Positions 16,955-27,268 are shown, counted from the stretch's first letter. The stretch is 64,000 nt of DNA from Pararhizobium polonicum (GCF_001687365.1 NZ_LGLV01000010.1:62001-126000); one strand, 5' to 3'. Program-made: numbers and translations. The notes: generated by a model not told the origin, from the letters alone.

Positions 16955-17761
16955 CTACAGATCGAAATGGGCGATGACCGGCACGTGGTCGGACGGGCGT
17001 TCCCAGCCGCGGGCTTCCTTGAGGATTTCGACGCGGGTCAGGTGTGGGGAAAGGTCGGCGGAAGACCAGACATGGTCGAGCCGGCGGCCCTTGTCGGCCC
17101 CTTGCCAATCCTTGGCGCGGTAGCTCCACCACGTATAGAGCTTTTCCGGCGATGGCGTGTGCTGGCGCATCAGGTCGACCCAGGCGCCGCCGGAAAGCAC
17201 CGCCGTCAGGCCCTCGGTCTCGATCGGCGTGTGGCTGACGATTTTCAGGAGCTGCTTGTGCGACCAGACGTCGTGTTCCAGCGGCGCGATATTGAGATCG
17301 CCGACCAGAACCGACGAGATGCCGGCTTCGCCTTCGGCATGCAGCAGCTTCATCTCCTCGATGAAATCGAGCTTGTGGCCGAATTTCGGATTGATCGTCC
17401 GGTCGGGTTCGTCGCCGCCGGCCGGCACATAGAAATTGTGCAGCCGGATCTTCTTGGCCGACTTTTCAAACATCACCGAGAGATGGCGGGCATCGCCGAC
17501 GCCGCAATAGTCGCGCCGGTCGGTGAGTTCATGCAGCGGCAGGCGGGAGATGGTGGCGACGCCGTGATAGCCCTTCTGGCCATGGATGGCGATGTGCTCG
17601 TAGCCGAGCGCCTTCAGCGGTGCAAACGGGAAGAGGTCGTTTGTCACCTTGGTTTCCTGCAGGCAGAGAATGTCCGGCGCCCAGGTCTTCAACAGATGCT
17701 CGACCAGCGGCATGCGCAGGCGCACCGAATTGATGTTCCAGGTCGCGATCGACAATGCCAT
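16955..17761 (-). CDS. xth: Exodeoxyribonuclease III (AP endonuclease)
   Basis: A Mg-dependent 3'-5' exonuclease and apurinic/apyrimidinic endonuclease for base-excision repair. The 268 residues show the exonuclease-endonuclease-phosphatase set: ATWNINSVR, LQETK, NFYVPAGGDEPD, LVGDLNIAP, TWWSYR, RRLDHVW and SDHVPVIA. The length is normal. It is transcribed alone on the minus strand, diverging from the acetyltransferase gene. An iron box sits just beyond its stop, belonging to the next gene. Confidence 0.96.
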   Translation of the reverse strand: MALSIATWNINSVRLRMPLVEHLLKTWAPDILCLQETKVTNDLFPFAPLKALGYEHIAIHGQKGYHGVATISRLPLHELTDRRDYCGVGDARHLSVMFEKSAKKIRLHNFYVPAGGDEPDRTINPKFGHKLDFIEEMKLLHAEGEAGISSVLVGDLNIAPLEHDVWSHKQLLKIVSHTPIETEGLTAVLSGGAWVDLMRQHTPSPEKLYTWWSYRAKDWQGADKGRRLDHVWSSADLSPHLTRVEILKEARGWERPSDHVPVIAHFDL

Positions 17762-17942
17762 GCGGGATTCTTCCTTGGACGTGTTCGGTTGAGACGGACG
17801 CCGCCGGTCCGCGCGTCATGTCATAAGGATTTTTTGCAGGCTTGGCCATTGGCTTTGCGGGCGATATTGATAGCCCTGAACATTGCCGTTCGGGCCGTGC
17901 CGCCGCGACGCGCGGGGCCTGCGGCTTATGGAGGATTGATCG

Positions 17943-18449
17943 ATGATCCGGCATCTCGGTCCACAGGATGTGGATATCTTCCGCCGCATCCGGCTGGAGG
18001 CCCTGCGCATGGAGCCTGCCGTCTTTGCCAGCAGTGTCGAGGACTGGGAAGGTTTGCCGGATGCCGAATGGCGCCGCCGCCTGACCGCCAATGCCGTCTT
18101 CGTCGATTTCCACGCGGAGGAACCGGTCGCCATCATGGGGCTGATGCGGCAGGGCGCCAGCAAGATGGCGCATCGCGCCACCGTCATCATGGTCTATGTG
18201 CGCAAGGACCGGCGCGGGGCGGGCCATGCCAAGGCACTGCTCGATGCACTCACCGATCATGCCCGCGCAGCCGGTATCCGGCAGCTGGAACTTGCCGTCA
18301 GCGCCGAAAATCCGGCGGCGATCCGGTTTTACAAGCGCGAGGGATTCGAGCAAGCCGGCCGCATTGCCGGCGGCACGATCCACGAGGGCAGGGAGATCGA
18401 CGAGATCCTGATGACGCGCCGGATCGACGGCATGGGGGCATTGGCCTGA
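17943..18449 (+). CDS. GNAT family N-acetyltransferase
   Basis: A 168-residue acetyl-CoA-dependent acetyltransferase. The N-terminus (MIRHLGPQDVDIFRRIRLEAL) and acetyl-CoA loop RKDRRGAGHAKALLDAL fit the fold, followed by LAVSAENPAAIRFYKREGFE, the GNAT motif B. An in-frame GGAGG lies before the ATG. The substrate is unknown. Its 3' end faces the P-loop kinase gene, so the pair is convergent. Confidence 0.9.
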   Translation: MIRHLGPQDVDIFRRIRLEALRMEPAVFASSVEDWEGLPDAEWRRRLTANAVFVDFHAEEPVAIMGLMRQGASKMAHRATVIMVYVRKDRRGAGHAKALLDALTDHARAAGIRQLELAVSAENPAAIRFYKREGFEQAGRIAGGTIHEGREIDEILMTRRIDGMGALA

Positions 18450-18493
18450 TGCCGTCCCGGCGACGGTTTTCAGGCAGCCCGTCGTCGTGTCTT

Positions 18494-19030
18494 TCAGGCG
18501 GAGGCGGACTGCGCCCGGCGAATGCGGGCGATCAGGTCCGTGACGATATTGTCGGCATCGCCAAGGGCGGTATCGACGACGATCGGTGGGTGGTCCCAGC
18601 TGTCATAGCGCCGGTCCACGACATCCTGCCATGTCGGTTGTTTCAATCCTTCGATATCGGAGTGCCGGGTTTCGACGCGTCTGCGGTGTTCGTCCCTATC
18701 GGAGCAGATCACTTCGATTTCCACGGATGGCGACAGGCTTCGCTGCGCAACGGAACGCCATGCGTCGCGGGTGATCTGCAGGGGATTGACGCTGTCTGCG
18801 ATGATCGTCCTGCCGAGCCGCAAATTGTCTTGCGAAACCGCATACGCAATCGCGTATCCGGCCGGGCCGACATCATCCTTTAACGTGCCGGAGGACCGCA
18901 AGGCCTGCTCGATCGTATCGACACGGATGTGCGTGGCGTCCATGCGTGCAGCGAGATGACGTGCGATCGTGGTCTTGCCGGTGCCGGGAAGCCCTGAAAG
19001 AATGATCAGCATCCCGGCCGGCCGCATCAT
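18494..19030 (-). CDS. P-loop kinase-like AAA protein
   Basis: A 178-residue protein with a Walker A motif LSGLPGTGKTTIA near residue 13, a LID-like region with several arginines (DRDEHRRRVETRH) and a TWQDVVDRRYDSWDHPPIVVD segment. This matches small ATP-dependent kinase-like proteins of the zeta-toxin / gluconate-kinase superfamily. The substrate is unknown. The start codon ATG at 19030 overlaps the lolA stop by four bases (ATGA), so the gene is translationally coupled to lolA. Starts at 19027 and 19012 are also possible. Confidence 0.82.
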   Translation of the reverse strand: MMRPAGMLIILSGLPGTGKTTIARHLAARMDATHIRVDTIEQALRSSGTLKDDVGPAGYAIAYAVSQDNLRLGRTIIADSVNPLQITRDAWRSVAQRSLSPSVEIEVICSDRDEHRRRVETRHSDIEGLKQPTWQDVVDRRYDSWDHPPIVVDTALGDADNIVTDLIARIRRAQSASA

Positions 19031-19695
19031 TTGCCGCGATTGTTGATGTCGTCATAGGGGATCTTGAAGACCTTGTCGTCCATCGGCACGCCGTTCTTGA
19101 CGTTGAAGATCATCACCGACGTGTCCTTCTTCTGCGCGTCGGTGATCGTCCACTGGCGCAGGTCGTAGGTCTTCGGGTCGAACATCAGGGTGATCGTCGC
19201 ATCGCCGAAGATGCTGCGGTCGCCCAGCACGATGGTGATGAGATCGGGCTCTTCCTTGACGTCGCGCACCATCTTGCCGGTGAGGTCGATATTGTCGGAG
19301 AGCAGCAGCTTCAGCGGTGTCTTCGACAGCGGATAGATATCCCAGGTCTTCATTTTCTGGTTGCCGATGACCACGGACCTGCCGTCGGCGATCACCCGCA
19401 TCGGCGAGGGGGCGTCATAGTTGAAGCGGATCTTGCCGGGACGGCTGATATAGAACTTGCCGCCGGTCTGCTCGCCGCGCGGGCCGAACTGCACGAACTC
19501 GCCGCTCATGGTTTTGACGGAGGCGAAATGATCGGCGATTTTCTGGGCGACGGCGGTCTGTGCCCGGGCGGGCTCGAGGGGCAGGCCGATGAAGGACAGG
19601 GCGGCGAAAACGGCAAGGCCGCCGACGAGCGATCGGCGCGACAGCGGCAAAAATCGGGCCTTCTGCGTGTGGTGGCCGGTTTCTGTGTCTGTCAT
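19027..19695 (-). CDS. lolA: LolA-like outer-membrane lipoprotein carrier
   Basis: A periplasmic chaperone that ferries lipoproteins to the outer membrane. The 222 residues include an N-terminal export signal with a twin-arginine-like LSRRSLVGGLAVF and cleavage near ARAQT. The LolA fold is indicated by MSGEFVQFGPRGEQTGGKFY, ISRPGKIRFNYDAPSPMRVI and ITDAQKKDTSVMIFNV. The ATG at 19695 is chosen because it opens the signal; an upstream extension to 19893 is non-coding in character. It lies downstream of ftsK and overlaps the kinase gene by ATGA, forming the order ftsK-lolA-kinase. Confidence 0.92.
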   Translation of the reverse strand: MTDTETGHHTQKARFLPLSRRSLVGGLAVFAALSFIGLPLEPARAQTAVAQKIADHFASVKTMSGEFVQFGPRGEQTGGKFYISRPGKIRFNYDAPSPMRVIADGRSVVIGNQKMKTWDIYPLSKTPLKLLLSDNIDLTGKMVRDVKEEPDLITIVLGDRSIFGDATITLMFDPKTYDLRQWTITDAQKKDTSVMIFNVKNGVPMDDKVFKIPYDDINNRGK

Positions 19696-19846
19696 CGCAA
19701 TCTCCTTCAGTTCCAGTCTCATGTGGAGCGCAAGTACGGCACCTTCAAGGCGTTGTTTGCGCTCATCTTCAATTCCGCGTGAGGCCGCTTCGGGCGGCGT
19801 TCGCGGGCAAGCCCGCGGCCGGCGGCAAACGGGCTTTGCGGGCGTT

Positions 19847-22525
19847 TTACATGTCGCTTTCGGTGGGCACCAGGATCTCGCGCTTGCCGGCATGGTTGGC
19901 GGCGCCGATGATGCCTTCCTGTTCCATGCGCTCGATCAGCGATGCGGCGCGGTTGTAGCCGATGCCGAGCCGGCGCTGGACATAGGAGGTCGAGGCCTTG
20001 CCGTCGCGCAGCACGATGGCGACCGCCTGGTCATAGGGGTCGTCGGATTCGGCGAGATTGGAGGTGCCGGCCGGGCCGCCGCCTTCATTGTCCTCGTCGT
20101 CATCCTCGGTGATGGCATCGAGATATTGCGGCGCGCCCTGCATCTTCAGGTATTTGACGACATCCTCGACTTCGGTATCGGAGACGAAGGGGCCGTGCAC
20201 GCGCTGGATGCGGCCGCCGCCGGCCATATAGAGCATGTCGCCCATGCCGAGCAGCTGCTCGGCGCCCTGTTCGCCGAGAATGGTGCGGCTGTCGATCTTC
20301 GACGTCACCTGGAAGGAGATGCGGGTCGGGAAGTTGGCCTTGATCGTGCCGGTGATGACATCGACCGACGGGCGCTGCGTCGCCATGATGACATGGATGC
20401 CGGCGGCACGCGCCATCTGCGCCAGACGCTGGACAGCGCCTTCAATATCCTTGCCGGCGACCATCATCAGGTCGGCCATCTCGTCGATGATGACGACGAT
20501 ATAGGGCATGGGCGCCAGATCGAACTCTTCCGTCTCGTAGACGGCCTCGCCGGTCTGGCGGTCGAAGCCGGTCTGGACGGTGCGGCTGATCTGTTCGCCC
20601 TTGGCCAGCGCCTGCTCGACGCGTGAGTTGAAGCCGTCGATGTTGCGCACACCGATCTTCGACATCTTCTTGTAGCGCTCTTCCATCTCGCGCACGGTCC
20701 ATTTCAGCGCGACGACGGCCTTCTTCGGATCGGTGACGACAGGAGAGAGAAGATGCGGGATGCCGTCATAGACGGAGAGTTCGAGCATCTTCGGGTCGAT
20801 CATGATCAGGCGGCACTGTTCCGGCTTCAGCCGGTAGAGGATCGACAGGATCATGGTGTTGATGGCGACGGACTTGCCGGAGCCGGTGGTGCCGGCGACG
20901 AGCAGATGCGGCATCTTGGCGATATCGACGATGACGGGTTCGCCGCCGATCGTCTTGCCCAGCGCCATGGCAAGACGGGTCTTGCTGGTCTCGAAGTCGC
21001 GGGAGCCGATCAGCTCGCGCAGATAGACGGTCTCGCGGCGGTTGTTGGGCAGTTCGATGCCGATGGCGTTGCGGCCGGGCACGACGGCGACGCGGGCGGC
21101 GATCGCCGACATCGAGCGGGCGATATCGTCGGCAAGGCCGATGACGCGCGACGACTTGATGCCGGGGGCGGGCTCCAGCTCGTACATGGTGACGACCGGG
21201 CCGGGGCGGACATGGATGATCTCGCCCTTGACGCCGAAATCCTCCAGCACGCCTTCCAGCATGCGGGCATTCTGCTCCAGCGCATCGGCCGACAGCGTCG
21301 CGTCGCGGGCGACGTTCTTCGGTTCGGCCAGGAAATGCAGCGGCGGCAGGGTGAAATCGTCATCGTCGGTGACCAGCGAGGCCTGTGCTTCGCGCTCGAT
21401 GCGCTGGCCGGTCTTGGGGCGGGGAGCGGCCGGAACGACGCGTGCGGTGGCCGCAGGCTGTGCCGGGGCCTGTTTGCGCGGGGCCGGAACGGGCGCCCAG
21501 TCGGCGGCGGGGTCGAGATCGTCGTCCTCGTGATCCTGCGGTGGGATACCGGCAGTGCGGCGTCCGGTATCCAGATCCGGGAAATCGCCATCTTCGTCGT
21601 CATCGATCGACATCGGCGGTGCCGCGACGACGCGGCGTTCGCTGCGGTCGAGCGACGGTTCGACACGCTCGGAGCGGGCAGCGGCCTTCGGGCGGGCCGG
21701 CTCGTTCAGCGTGCCGAATTCGTCGGTGTTGAAGTCGTAGGGCTCGTCATAATGACGCGATGCCGGCTTGCGGCGGCCGCTGAGGCCGAACAGGCGGCGC
21801 AGGCGCGCCTGCGCGGTAAAGCGCATATGGGTAAGCGCGCCGGCCATCACCATGATGATGCCTTCGGAATCGTCTTCTTCCGTCTCGTCGCTGACGGTGC
21901 GGGCCTTGCTGGGGGCCGGAGCCGGCGGGGCAATCTCGTCCTCGGGGTCGGAGACGCCGATCAGGCCGGCGCTGTAGATCAGGAAATAGGCGGCGGGCAG
22001 GGCAAACAGCACGGCCAGCACCGTGCCGAAGGTGCCGGTCGGGTAGGTGCCGGTGAACAGGGCGGGGAAACGCAGGATCATGTCGCCGAAGACGCCGCCA
22101 AGGCCGTTGGGCAGCGGCCAGGTGACGGGAGCCGGAATGCAGCTCAGAGCGGCGGAGGCGAAGACCGAGCCGGCAAACCAGGCGCCGGCGCGCTTGACGA
22201 TGTGATCGAAGGGCTTGCCGGTGATCAGCACCAGCCCCCAGGCGACGACCGGCAGCAGCGCCACGACGCTGGCGATGCCGAAGAACTGCATGAAGATGTC
22301 GGAGAAGGCAGCACCGGTATAGCCGAGGATGTTGGTCGGCGCATCGGCGGTCGCGTAGGAGAAGCTCGGATCCGAGACGTTCCAGGTCGATAGCGCTGCC
22401 ACCGCAAAGCCGAGCGCTACGAACAGCGCAAAGCCCGCCAGCGCGGCGATCTGCTTCCAGACGAAGGTGGAAAGCACAAAACGGTTGGAACGGTTGTCGT
22501 ATACCGCCTGATTGTTTCTGCTCAT
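19847..22525 (-). CDS. ftsK: DNA translocase FtsK
   Basis: A septal motor that pumps chromosomal DNA and activates dimer resolution at dif. The 892 residues comprise about four N-terminal transmembrane helices (residues 25-195), a linker rich in acidic, Pro and Arg residues (200-400), a RecA-like motor with Walker [13 protein letters not shown] near 541 and Walker [13 protein letters not shown] near 673, and the C-terminal gamma domain with [20 protein letters not shown] that reads KOPS. All parts are intact. The linker is shorter than in E. coli. The gene precedes lolA, as in other rhizobia. Confidence 0.97.
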   Translation of the reverse strand: MSRNNQAVYDNRSNRFVLSTFVWKQIAALAGFALFVALGFAVAALSTWNVSDPSFSYATADAPTNILGYTGAAFSDIFMQFFGIASVVALLPVVAWGLVLITGKPFDHIVKRAGAWFAGSVFASAALSCIPAPVTWPLPNGLGGVFGDMILRFPALFTGTYPTGTFGTVLAVLFALPAAYFLIYSAGLIGVSDPEDEIAPPAPAPSKARTVSDETEEDDSEGIIMVMAGALTHMRFTAQARLRRLFGLSGRRKPASRHYDEPYDFNTDEFGTLNEPARPKAAARSERVEPSLDRSERRVVAAPPMSIDDDEDGDFPDLDTGRRTAGIPPQDHEDDDLDPAADWAPVPAPRKQAPAQPAATARVVPAAPRPKTGQRIEREAQASLVTDDDDFTLPPLHFLAEPKNVARDATLSADALEQNARMLEGVLEDFGVKGEIIHVRPGPVVTMYELEPAPGIKSSRVIGLADDIARSMSAIAARVAVVPGRNAIGIELPNNRRETVYLRELIGSRDFETSKTRLAMALGKTIGGEPVIVDIAKMPHLLVAGTTGSGKSVAINTMILSILYRLKPEQCRLIMIDPKMLELSVYDGIPHLLSPVVTDPKKAVVALKWTVREMEERYKKMSKIGVRNIDGFNSRVEQALAKGEQISRTVQTGFDRQTGEAVYETEEFDLAPMPYIVVIIDEMADLMMVAGKDIEGAVQRLAQMARAAGIHVIMATQRPSVDVITGTIKANFPTRISFQVTSKIDSRTILGEQGAEQLLGMGDMLYMAGGGRIQRVHGPFVSDTEVEDVVKYLKMQGAPQYLDAITEDDDEDNEGGGPAGTSNLAESDDPYDQAVAIVLRDGKASTSYVQRRLGIGYNRAASLIERMEQEGIIGAANHAGKREILVPTESDM

Positions 22526-22689
22526 GATGACCTGCTTGCCCGTTATCTCGAAAGTGCAATGCGCACAGGATCCGAAGGTAAGCAGAGGAGGGTTAAAGCC
22601 CTATTAACCTTGACGCTTCGTTTACGGGAAACTGGCCGGTCCTGTCGGTTTTCCCCGGCGAAGGTCCTTTCGGCAACGCTGTGCAGGTC

Positions 22690-22785
22690 AAAAAAAGCCC
22701 GGATGCGAGATCCGGGCGAAATGCGGTTTCGTGAAATACGAAACCGCGACGGGACTGGATACGGAGCCGGTTTGTCCGGCTCCGT
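22690..22785 (-). terminator. Three consecutive perfect hairpins downstream of amtB
   Basis: On the minus strand after the amtB stop there are three stems: ACGGAGCCGG/CCGGCTCCGT (22761-22785), GCGGTTTCGT/ACGAAACCGC (22723-22747) and GCCCGGAT/ATCCGGGC (22697-22717). The last runs into a T7 tract (22690-22696) and is a good intrinsic terminator for glnK-amtB. Confidence 0.85.
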
Positions 22786-22792
22786 AAATGGC

Positions 22793-24157
22793 TTAGGAGT
22801 GGTAAGCGGCTTCGCCGTGCGAGGAGAGGTCGAGACCTTCGCGTTCGGCTTCGACCGGGACACGCAGGCCGACGATGACATCGACGACCTTGTAGAGGAT
22901 CGCCGAGCCGATGCCGCACCATGCGAGGGTGACGAGGACGGCATAGAGCTGCGTCATGAACTGGCCGCCCATGGTGACGCCTTCGGCATAGCCGATGCCG
23001 CCGAGCGAGGCCGATGCGAAGATGCCGGTGGCAAGAGCGCCGAACAGGCCGCCGACGCCGTGAACGCCGAACACGTCAGCCGTGTCGTCGTAGCCGAACT
23101 TGTTCTTCACGAAGGAGACGAAGAAGTAGCACAGCGGCGAAACGATCAGGCCCATGGCGATCGCGCCCATCGGACCGACGATGCCGGCGGCAGGCGTAAT
23201 GGCGACGAGACCGGCGATCATGCCGGAAGCGGCACCGAGCATCGAGGCCTTGCCGCGGGTGAAGGTTTCAACCAGCGACCAGGAAACGATGGCAGCAGCC
23301 GTTGCGACGAAGGTGTTGACGGTTGCCAGCATGGCGCCGCCCGAGGCTTCGAGGTTGGAACCGGCGTTGAAGCCGAACCAGCCGACCCAGAGCATGGCCG
23401 CACCGACGAGCGTCAGCGTCATGGAGTGCGGAGCCATCATGTCCTTGCCGAAGCCCGTGCGCTTGCCGACCATGATCGCGCCGATCAGACCGGCAACGCC
23501 GGCGTTGATGTGAACGACCGTACCGCCGGCGAAGTCGAGAGCGCCCCAGCCGAAGATCAGGCCGTTTGCGTCCCAGACCATGTGGGCGATCGGGAAGTAG
23601 ACGAAGGTTGCCCACAGGATGCAGAACAGCACGGCAGCCGAGAACTTGATGCGCTCGGCAAAGGCGCCGACGATCAGGGCAGGCGTGATGGCCGCGAAGG
23701 TCATCTGGAACATGATGAAGATGAACTCAGGAATGACGACGCCGTCGGAGAAGGTGGCGGCGGTCGATTCCATATTGACGCCGGAGAGGAACATCTTGGC
23801 CGTGCCGCCCCAGAAAGCGGAGGTGCCGCCGCCGAAAGCGAAGGAATAGCCGTAGATCACCCAGACGAGCATGACGGCCGAACCGGCGACCGTGCACTGC
23901 ATCAGCACCGACAGCATGTTCTTGGCGCGAACGAGGCCGCCGTAGAACAGGCCGAGGCCCGGAACCAGCATGAACAGAACGAGGATGGTGCAGATGAACA
24001 TGAAGGCCGTGTCGCCCTTGTTCGGGACCGGTGCTGCGGCAACGGCTTCAGCCGCGGCGGGCGCCGCTTCCTGCGCAAACGCGATGGCCGGGGCGAGGAA
24101 GGCTGCGGCAGCAGCGCTCACGCGTCCGAGAGAGGTCGAAAGTTTAAATGAGGACAT
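22793..24157 (-). CDS. amtB: Ammonium transporter
   Basis: An inner-membrane trimeric ammonium channel of 454 residues. It has a signal-peptide-like leader ending AIAFAQE and eleven transmembrane helices with the Amt signatures FYGGLVRAKN, DFAGGTVVHINAGVAGL and FGVHGVGGLFGAL. Conserved pore histidines occur in VVHINAG and GVHGVGG. The C-terminal cytoplasmic tail ends near EAEREGLDLSSHGEAAYHS, which contains the GlnK-interacting region. It lies 29 bases downstream of glnK in one transcript, and nitrogen control is expected through the sigma-54-like promoter before glnK. Confidence 0.97.
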   Translation of the reverse strand: MSSFKLSTSLGRVSAAAAAFLAPAIAFAQEAAPAAAEAVAAAPVPNKGDTAFMFICTILVLFMLVPGLGLFYGGLVRAKNMLSVLMQCTVAGSAVMLVWVIYGYSFAFGGGTSAFWGGTAKMFLSGVNMESTAATFSDGVVIPEFIFIMFQMTFAAITPALIVGAFAERIKFSAAVLFCILWATFVYFPIAHMVWDANGLIFGWGALDFAGGTVVHINAGVAGLIGAIMVGKRTGFGKDMMAPHSMTLTLVGAAMLWVGWFGFNAGSNLEASGGAMLATVNTFVATAAAIVSWSLVETFTRGKASMLGAASGMIAGLVAITPAAGIVGPMGAIAMGLIVSPLCYFFVSFVKNKFGYDDTADVFGVHGVGGLFGALATGIFASASLGGIGYAEGVTMGGQFMTQLYAVLVTLAWCGIGSAILYKVVDVIVGLRVPVEAEREGLDLSSHGEAAYHS

Positions 24158-24186
24158 GAAATTATAGCTCCCTGAACGGCCGTGAC

Positions 24187-24543
<357 letters not shown>

Positions 24544-24610
24544 TCATCTGCGGCTCGGGGCCGTCTCTCCTTGCCGCCGAGCAGAATTCCCCAACGACCG
24601 CCCAATGCTA

Positions 24611-24626
24611 TTCAAGGGGCGTGCCA
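24611..24626 (-). promoter_or_regulatory. Sigma-54-like -24/-12 promoter of glnK-amtB
   Basis: The minus strand reads TGGCACG-CCCC-TTGAA, close to the sigma-54 consensus TGGCACG-N4-TTGCA with the final C replaced by A. It lies about 85 bases before glnK, a gene normally under NtrC/sigma-54 control. I did not find a convincing NtrC site. Confidence 0.65.
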
Positions 24627-24760
24627 GTTCGGAAGCGGCCGGTTAAGTCCATGAAAAGACGCGGAAATGCCACATTTCGCCGGGAATGGGCGGCGGAATG
24701 TCAAAAAATCGTCAATTTAAATGATGAAAAAATGAGCAAAAATAAAAAAGTGGTGTTTTT

Positions 24761-25645
24761 TTATTCAGATGCCTTTTTCCGGATCAGGCCTTCCTGGGCA
24801 ACGGAGGCAATCAGCATGCCTGACCGGTCGAAAAGGCTGCCGCGCGTCATGCCGCGCGCGCCGAATGCGCTTGGACTGTCCTGGGTATAGAGCAGCCAGT
24901 CGTCCATCCGGCAGGGCCGGTGGAACCACATGGCGTGGTCGAGGCTCGCCACCTGCAGGTCACGGTCGAAGACCGAGGTGCCGTGCGCATAGAGCGCCGT
25001 GTCGAGCAAAGTCATGTCGGAGATATAGGCAAGCACGGCCGCCTGGATATGGCGCTCGTCCGGGACGGCGCCGACGGCCTTGACCCAGACGTCCTGCGCC
25101 GGCTGCAGCTTGTCGCGCGAGAAATAATGCTTGAGCGAGACGGGGCGGATCTCGATCGGCCGCGGCCGCTCCCAGTAGCGGCGGATGGCTTCCGGGGCGT
25201 TCTGCAGGAATTTCTCCTTGATGCCCTGTTCGTCCATCAGTGTTTCCGGCGGTGCCACGTCGGGCATGGTGATCTGGTGGTCGAAGCCGTCCTCGTCGAA
25301 CTGGAAGGAGGCCGACAGCGAAAAGATCGCCTTGCCGTGCTGGATGGCAACGACGCGGCGGGTGGCAAAGCTTGCGCCGTCGCGGATGCGGTCGACATCG
25401 TAGATGATCGGCACGGCGGGATCGCCGGGCCGCATGAAATAGGCATGCAGCGAATGCACGTAGCGGCCTTCGCTGACGGTGCGCTGCGCTGCCACCAGCG
25501 CCTGGCCGATCACCTGCCCGCCGAACACGCGCTGCCAGCCGACCTGTGGCGAGCGCCCGCGAAACAGGTTCTCTTCCAGCTTCTCCAGATCCAGCGTCTG
25601 CAGCAGCACATTCATCGGGGCGGGATTTTCAGCGGGGCGCGACAT
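24761..25645 (-). CDS. tesB: Acyl-CoA thioesterase II
   Basis: This cytoplasmic double-hotdog thioesterase hydrolyses acyl-CoA to free fatty acid and CoA. The 294 residues have the TesB hallmarks: LEENLFRGRSPQVGWQRVFG, then GQVIGQALVAAQRTV in the first hotdog, and VASLDHAMWFHRPCRMDDWL, then YTQDSPSAFGARG in the second, including the catalytic-site Asp/Gln/Thr environment. The length is normal. It is convergent to nothing nearby and divergent from the hydroxylase gene at 25749, with about 100 bases between them as the shared promoter. Confidence 0.95.
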   Translation of the reverse strand: MSRPAENPAPMNVLLQTLDLEKLEENLFRGRSPQVGWQRVFGGQVIGQALVAAQRTVSEGRYVHSLHAYFMRPGDPAVPIIYDVDRIRDGASFATRRVVAIQHGKAIFSLSASFQFDEDGFDHQITMPDVAPPETLMDEQGIKEKFLQNAPEAIRRYWERPRPIEIRPVSLKHYFSRDKLQPAQDVWVKAVGAVPDERHIQAAVLAYISDMTLLDTALYAHGTSVFDRDLQVASLDHAMWFHRPCRMDDWLLYTQDSPSAFGARGMTRGSLFDRSGMLIASVAQEGLIRKKASE

Positions 25646-25748
25646 TTCGGCAATCTCCAGCGGTAGAATGGCTCCGGCGGTAGGAAGGAGCGCATCAATG
25701 ATCTATATAGGCCTCAAGGAATGCTCAAGAGCGACGGGAGAATGTGCG

Positions 25749-26963
25749 ATGATCGATGTGCTGATTGCGGGCGGCGGTTATGTCGGGCTGTCGCTGGCCG
25801 TATCGGTCAAGACGGCCGCGCCGCATCTCGCCGTGACCCTGATCGACGGCGCTCCGGGCGATGCCTGGAAAAAGGACGAACGCGCCTCGGCGATCATCGC
25901 CGCCGCCGCGCAGATGCTGGACGTGCTGGGTGTGTGGAGCGGGATCGAGCCGGAGGCCGAGCCGATCAGGCGCATGGTGATCACCGATTCGAAAACCGCC
26001 GATCCGGTGCGTCCGGTGTTTCTCACATTCGAGGACGAGGCTGTCGAAGGCCGGCCGTTTGCGCATATGGTGCCGAACGTCGCCTTGGTCGGCGCGCTGC
26101 GCAAGGCAGCGGACAATCTGGGTATCGAGATCCGGCAAGCGACCGCAGCTGCCGGTTTCAAGAGCGGCGATCATGCGGTTTCCGTGGCTTTGGCCAATGG
26201 CGAGACGATCGAGGCGCGCCTGCTGGTCGCCTGCGACGGCGTGCGCTCGAAACTGCGCGATGCCGCCGGCATCAAGACCGTCGATTTCGACTATGGCCAG
26301 TCGGGCATCGTCACCACCGTCGAGCATGAGCGCCCGCATGAGGGCACGGCGGAGGAGCACTTTCTGCCTGCCGGACCGTTTGCGACGCTGCCCCTGAGAA
26401 ACAACCGTTCCTCGCTGGTCTGGACGGAGCGGACGCGCGATGCCGACCGGCTGATCGCCAGCGACGACCTGGTGTTCGAGGAAGAGCTGGAGCGGCGCTT
26501 CGGCCACAGGCTCGGCGCGCTGAAAGTGGTCGGCGGCCGCCGCGCCTTTCCGCTCGGCCTGACGCTGGCCCGCGATTTCATCGCGCCGCGCTTTGCCCTT
26601 GCCGGCGACGCCGCCCATGGCATTCATCCGATTTCCGGCCAGGGCCTCAATCTCGGTTTCAAGGATGTGGCGGCGCTGGCCGAAACCATCGTCGATGCCG
26701 ACAGGCTGGGACTGGATATCGGCTCGCTCGCGGTACTCGAGCGCTACCAGAGCTGGCGGCGCTTCGATACGTTCCGCATGGGGCTGACGACAGACGTGCT
26801 GAACCGGCTGTTTTCCAACGACATCACCCCGGTCCGGGCGCTGCGCGATTTCGGCCTGGGGATCGTCGATCGCCTGCCGTCGGTCAAGTCGTTCTTCATC
26901 CGCCAGGCGTCAGGGCTGGGTGGGCAGAGCGAGCCGAAATTGCTCGGTGGGCTGCCGATTTGA
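25749..26963 (+). CDS. UbiH/COQ6-type FAD-dependent ubiquinone hydroxylase
   Basis: A flavin monooxygenase of 404 residues that most likely hydroxylates the ubiquinone ring during coenzyme Q synthesis. Motifs: dinucleotide-binding IAGGGYVGLSLAV at the start, the second flavin motif with LVACDGVRSKLRDAAG near 160, and FALAGDAAHGIHPISGQGLN near 285, which contains the UbiH-family DAAH. The ATG at 25749 with GGGAG upstream opens directly into the FAD motif; upstream in-frame starts are not supported. Which ring position it acts on cannot be told from sequence alone. Confidence 0.88.
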   Translation: MIDVLIAGGGYVGLSLAVSVKTAAPHLAVTLIDGAPGDAWKKDERASAIIAAAAQMLDVLGVWSGIEPEAEPIRRMVITDSKTADPVRPVFLTFEDEAVEGRPFAHMVPNVALVGALRKAADNLGIEIRQATAAAGFKSGDHAVSVALANGETIEARLLVACDGVRSKLRDAAGIKTVDFDYGQSGIVTTVEHERPHEGTAEEHFLPAGPFATLPLRNNRSSLVWTERTRDADRLIASDDLVFEEELERRFGHRLGALKVVGGRRAFPLGLTLARDFIAPRFALAGDAAHGIHPISGQGLNLGFKDVAALAETIVDADRLGLDIGSLAVLERYQSWRRFDTFRMGLTTDVLNRLFSNDITPVRALRDFGLGIVDRLPSVKSFFIRQASGLGGQSEPKLLGGLPI

Positions 26964-26999
26964 CGATGGGCGCGGTTGATAGCGGGAGCTCATAAGCTG

Positions 27000-27032
27000 C
27001 CGTCATTCCTGTGACAAGCACAGGAATGACGG
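27000..27032. repeat. Perfect palindrome, half of a dispersed repeat; likely terminator
   Basis: CCGTCATTCCTGTG/CACAGGAATGACGG (14 bp each arm, loop ACAAG) is followed by AGAGTTTT. The same hairpin ends the repeat at 61620-61735. It lies between two convergent genes and probably terminates both. Confidence 0.8.
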
Positions 27033-27069
27033 AGAGTTTTGGGCGAATCGCCAAACGTACACGCCAGCC

Positions 27070-27258
27070 TCAATCCTCGATCTTCCTCGCCTCGGAAATC
27101 AGCATGATCGGAATGCCGTCGCGGATCGGGTAGGCGAGGCGGGCTTTTTCCGAGATCAGCTCGTTGTCGGCGGCATGGTAGCTGAGGCGGCCCTTGGTCA
27201 GCGGGCAGACGAGGAGTTCGAGCAGTTTGGGATCGACCCGGCTGGTTCTGTCTTCCAT
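27070..27258 (-). CDS. Trm112-family (UPF0434) small protein
   Basis: A 62-residue protein with [17 protein letters not shown] and [17 protein letters not shown], the bacterial Trm112/YcaR pattern. Family members are small methyltransferase partners or zinc-ribbon-like proteins. Here only one Cys of the usual zinc pair remains, as in many proteobacterial members. The start ATG at 27258 lies 10 bases after the Lon-N gene stop, making it last in the order ybbN-like, Lon-N, Trm112. Confidence 0.88.
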   Translation of the reverse strand: MEDRTSRVDPKLLELLVCPLTKGRLSYHAADNELISEKARLAYPIRDGIPIMLISEARKIED

Positions 27259-27268
27259 CGTTTGCGCC

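Noticed and set aside
20753..22393. 546-codon plus-strand frame opposite ftsK
   Set aside because: Shadow of the ftsK reading frame; no domain and no start signal.
22559..24151. 530-codon plus-strand frame opposite amtB
   Set aside because: Shadow of amtB with an Asp/Gly/Arg-rich translation and no recognisable features.
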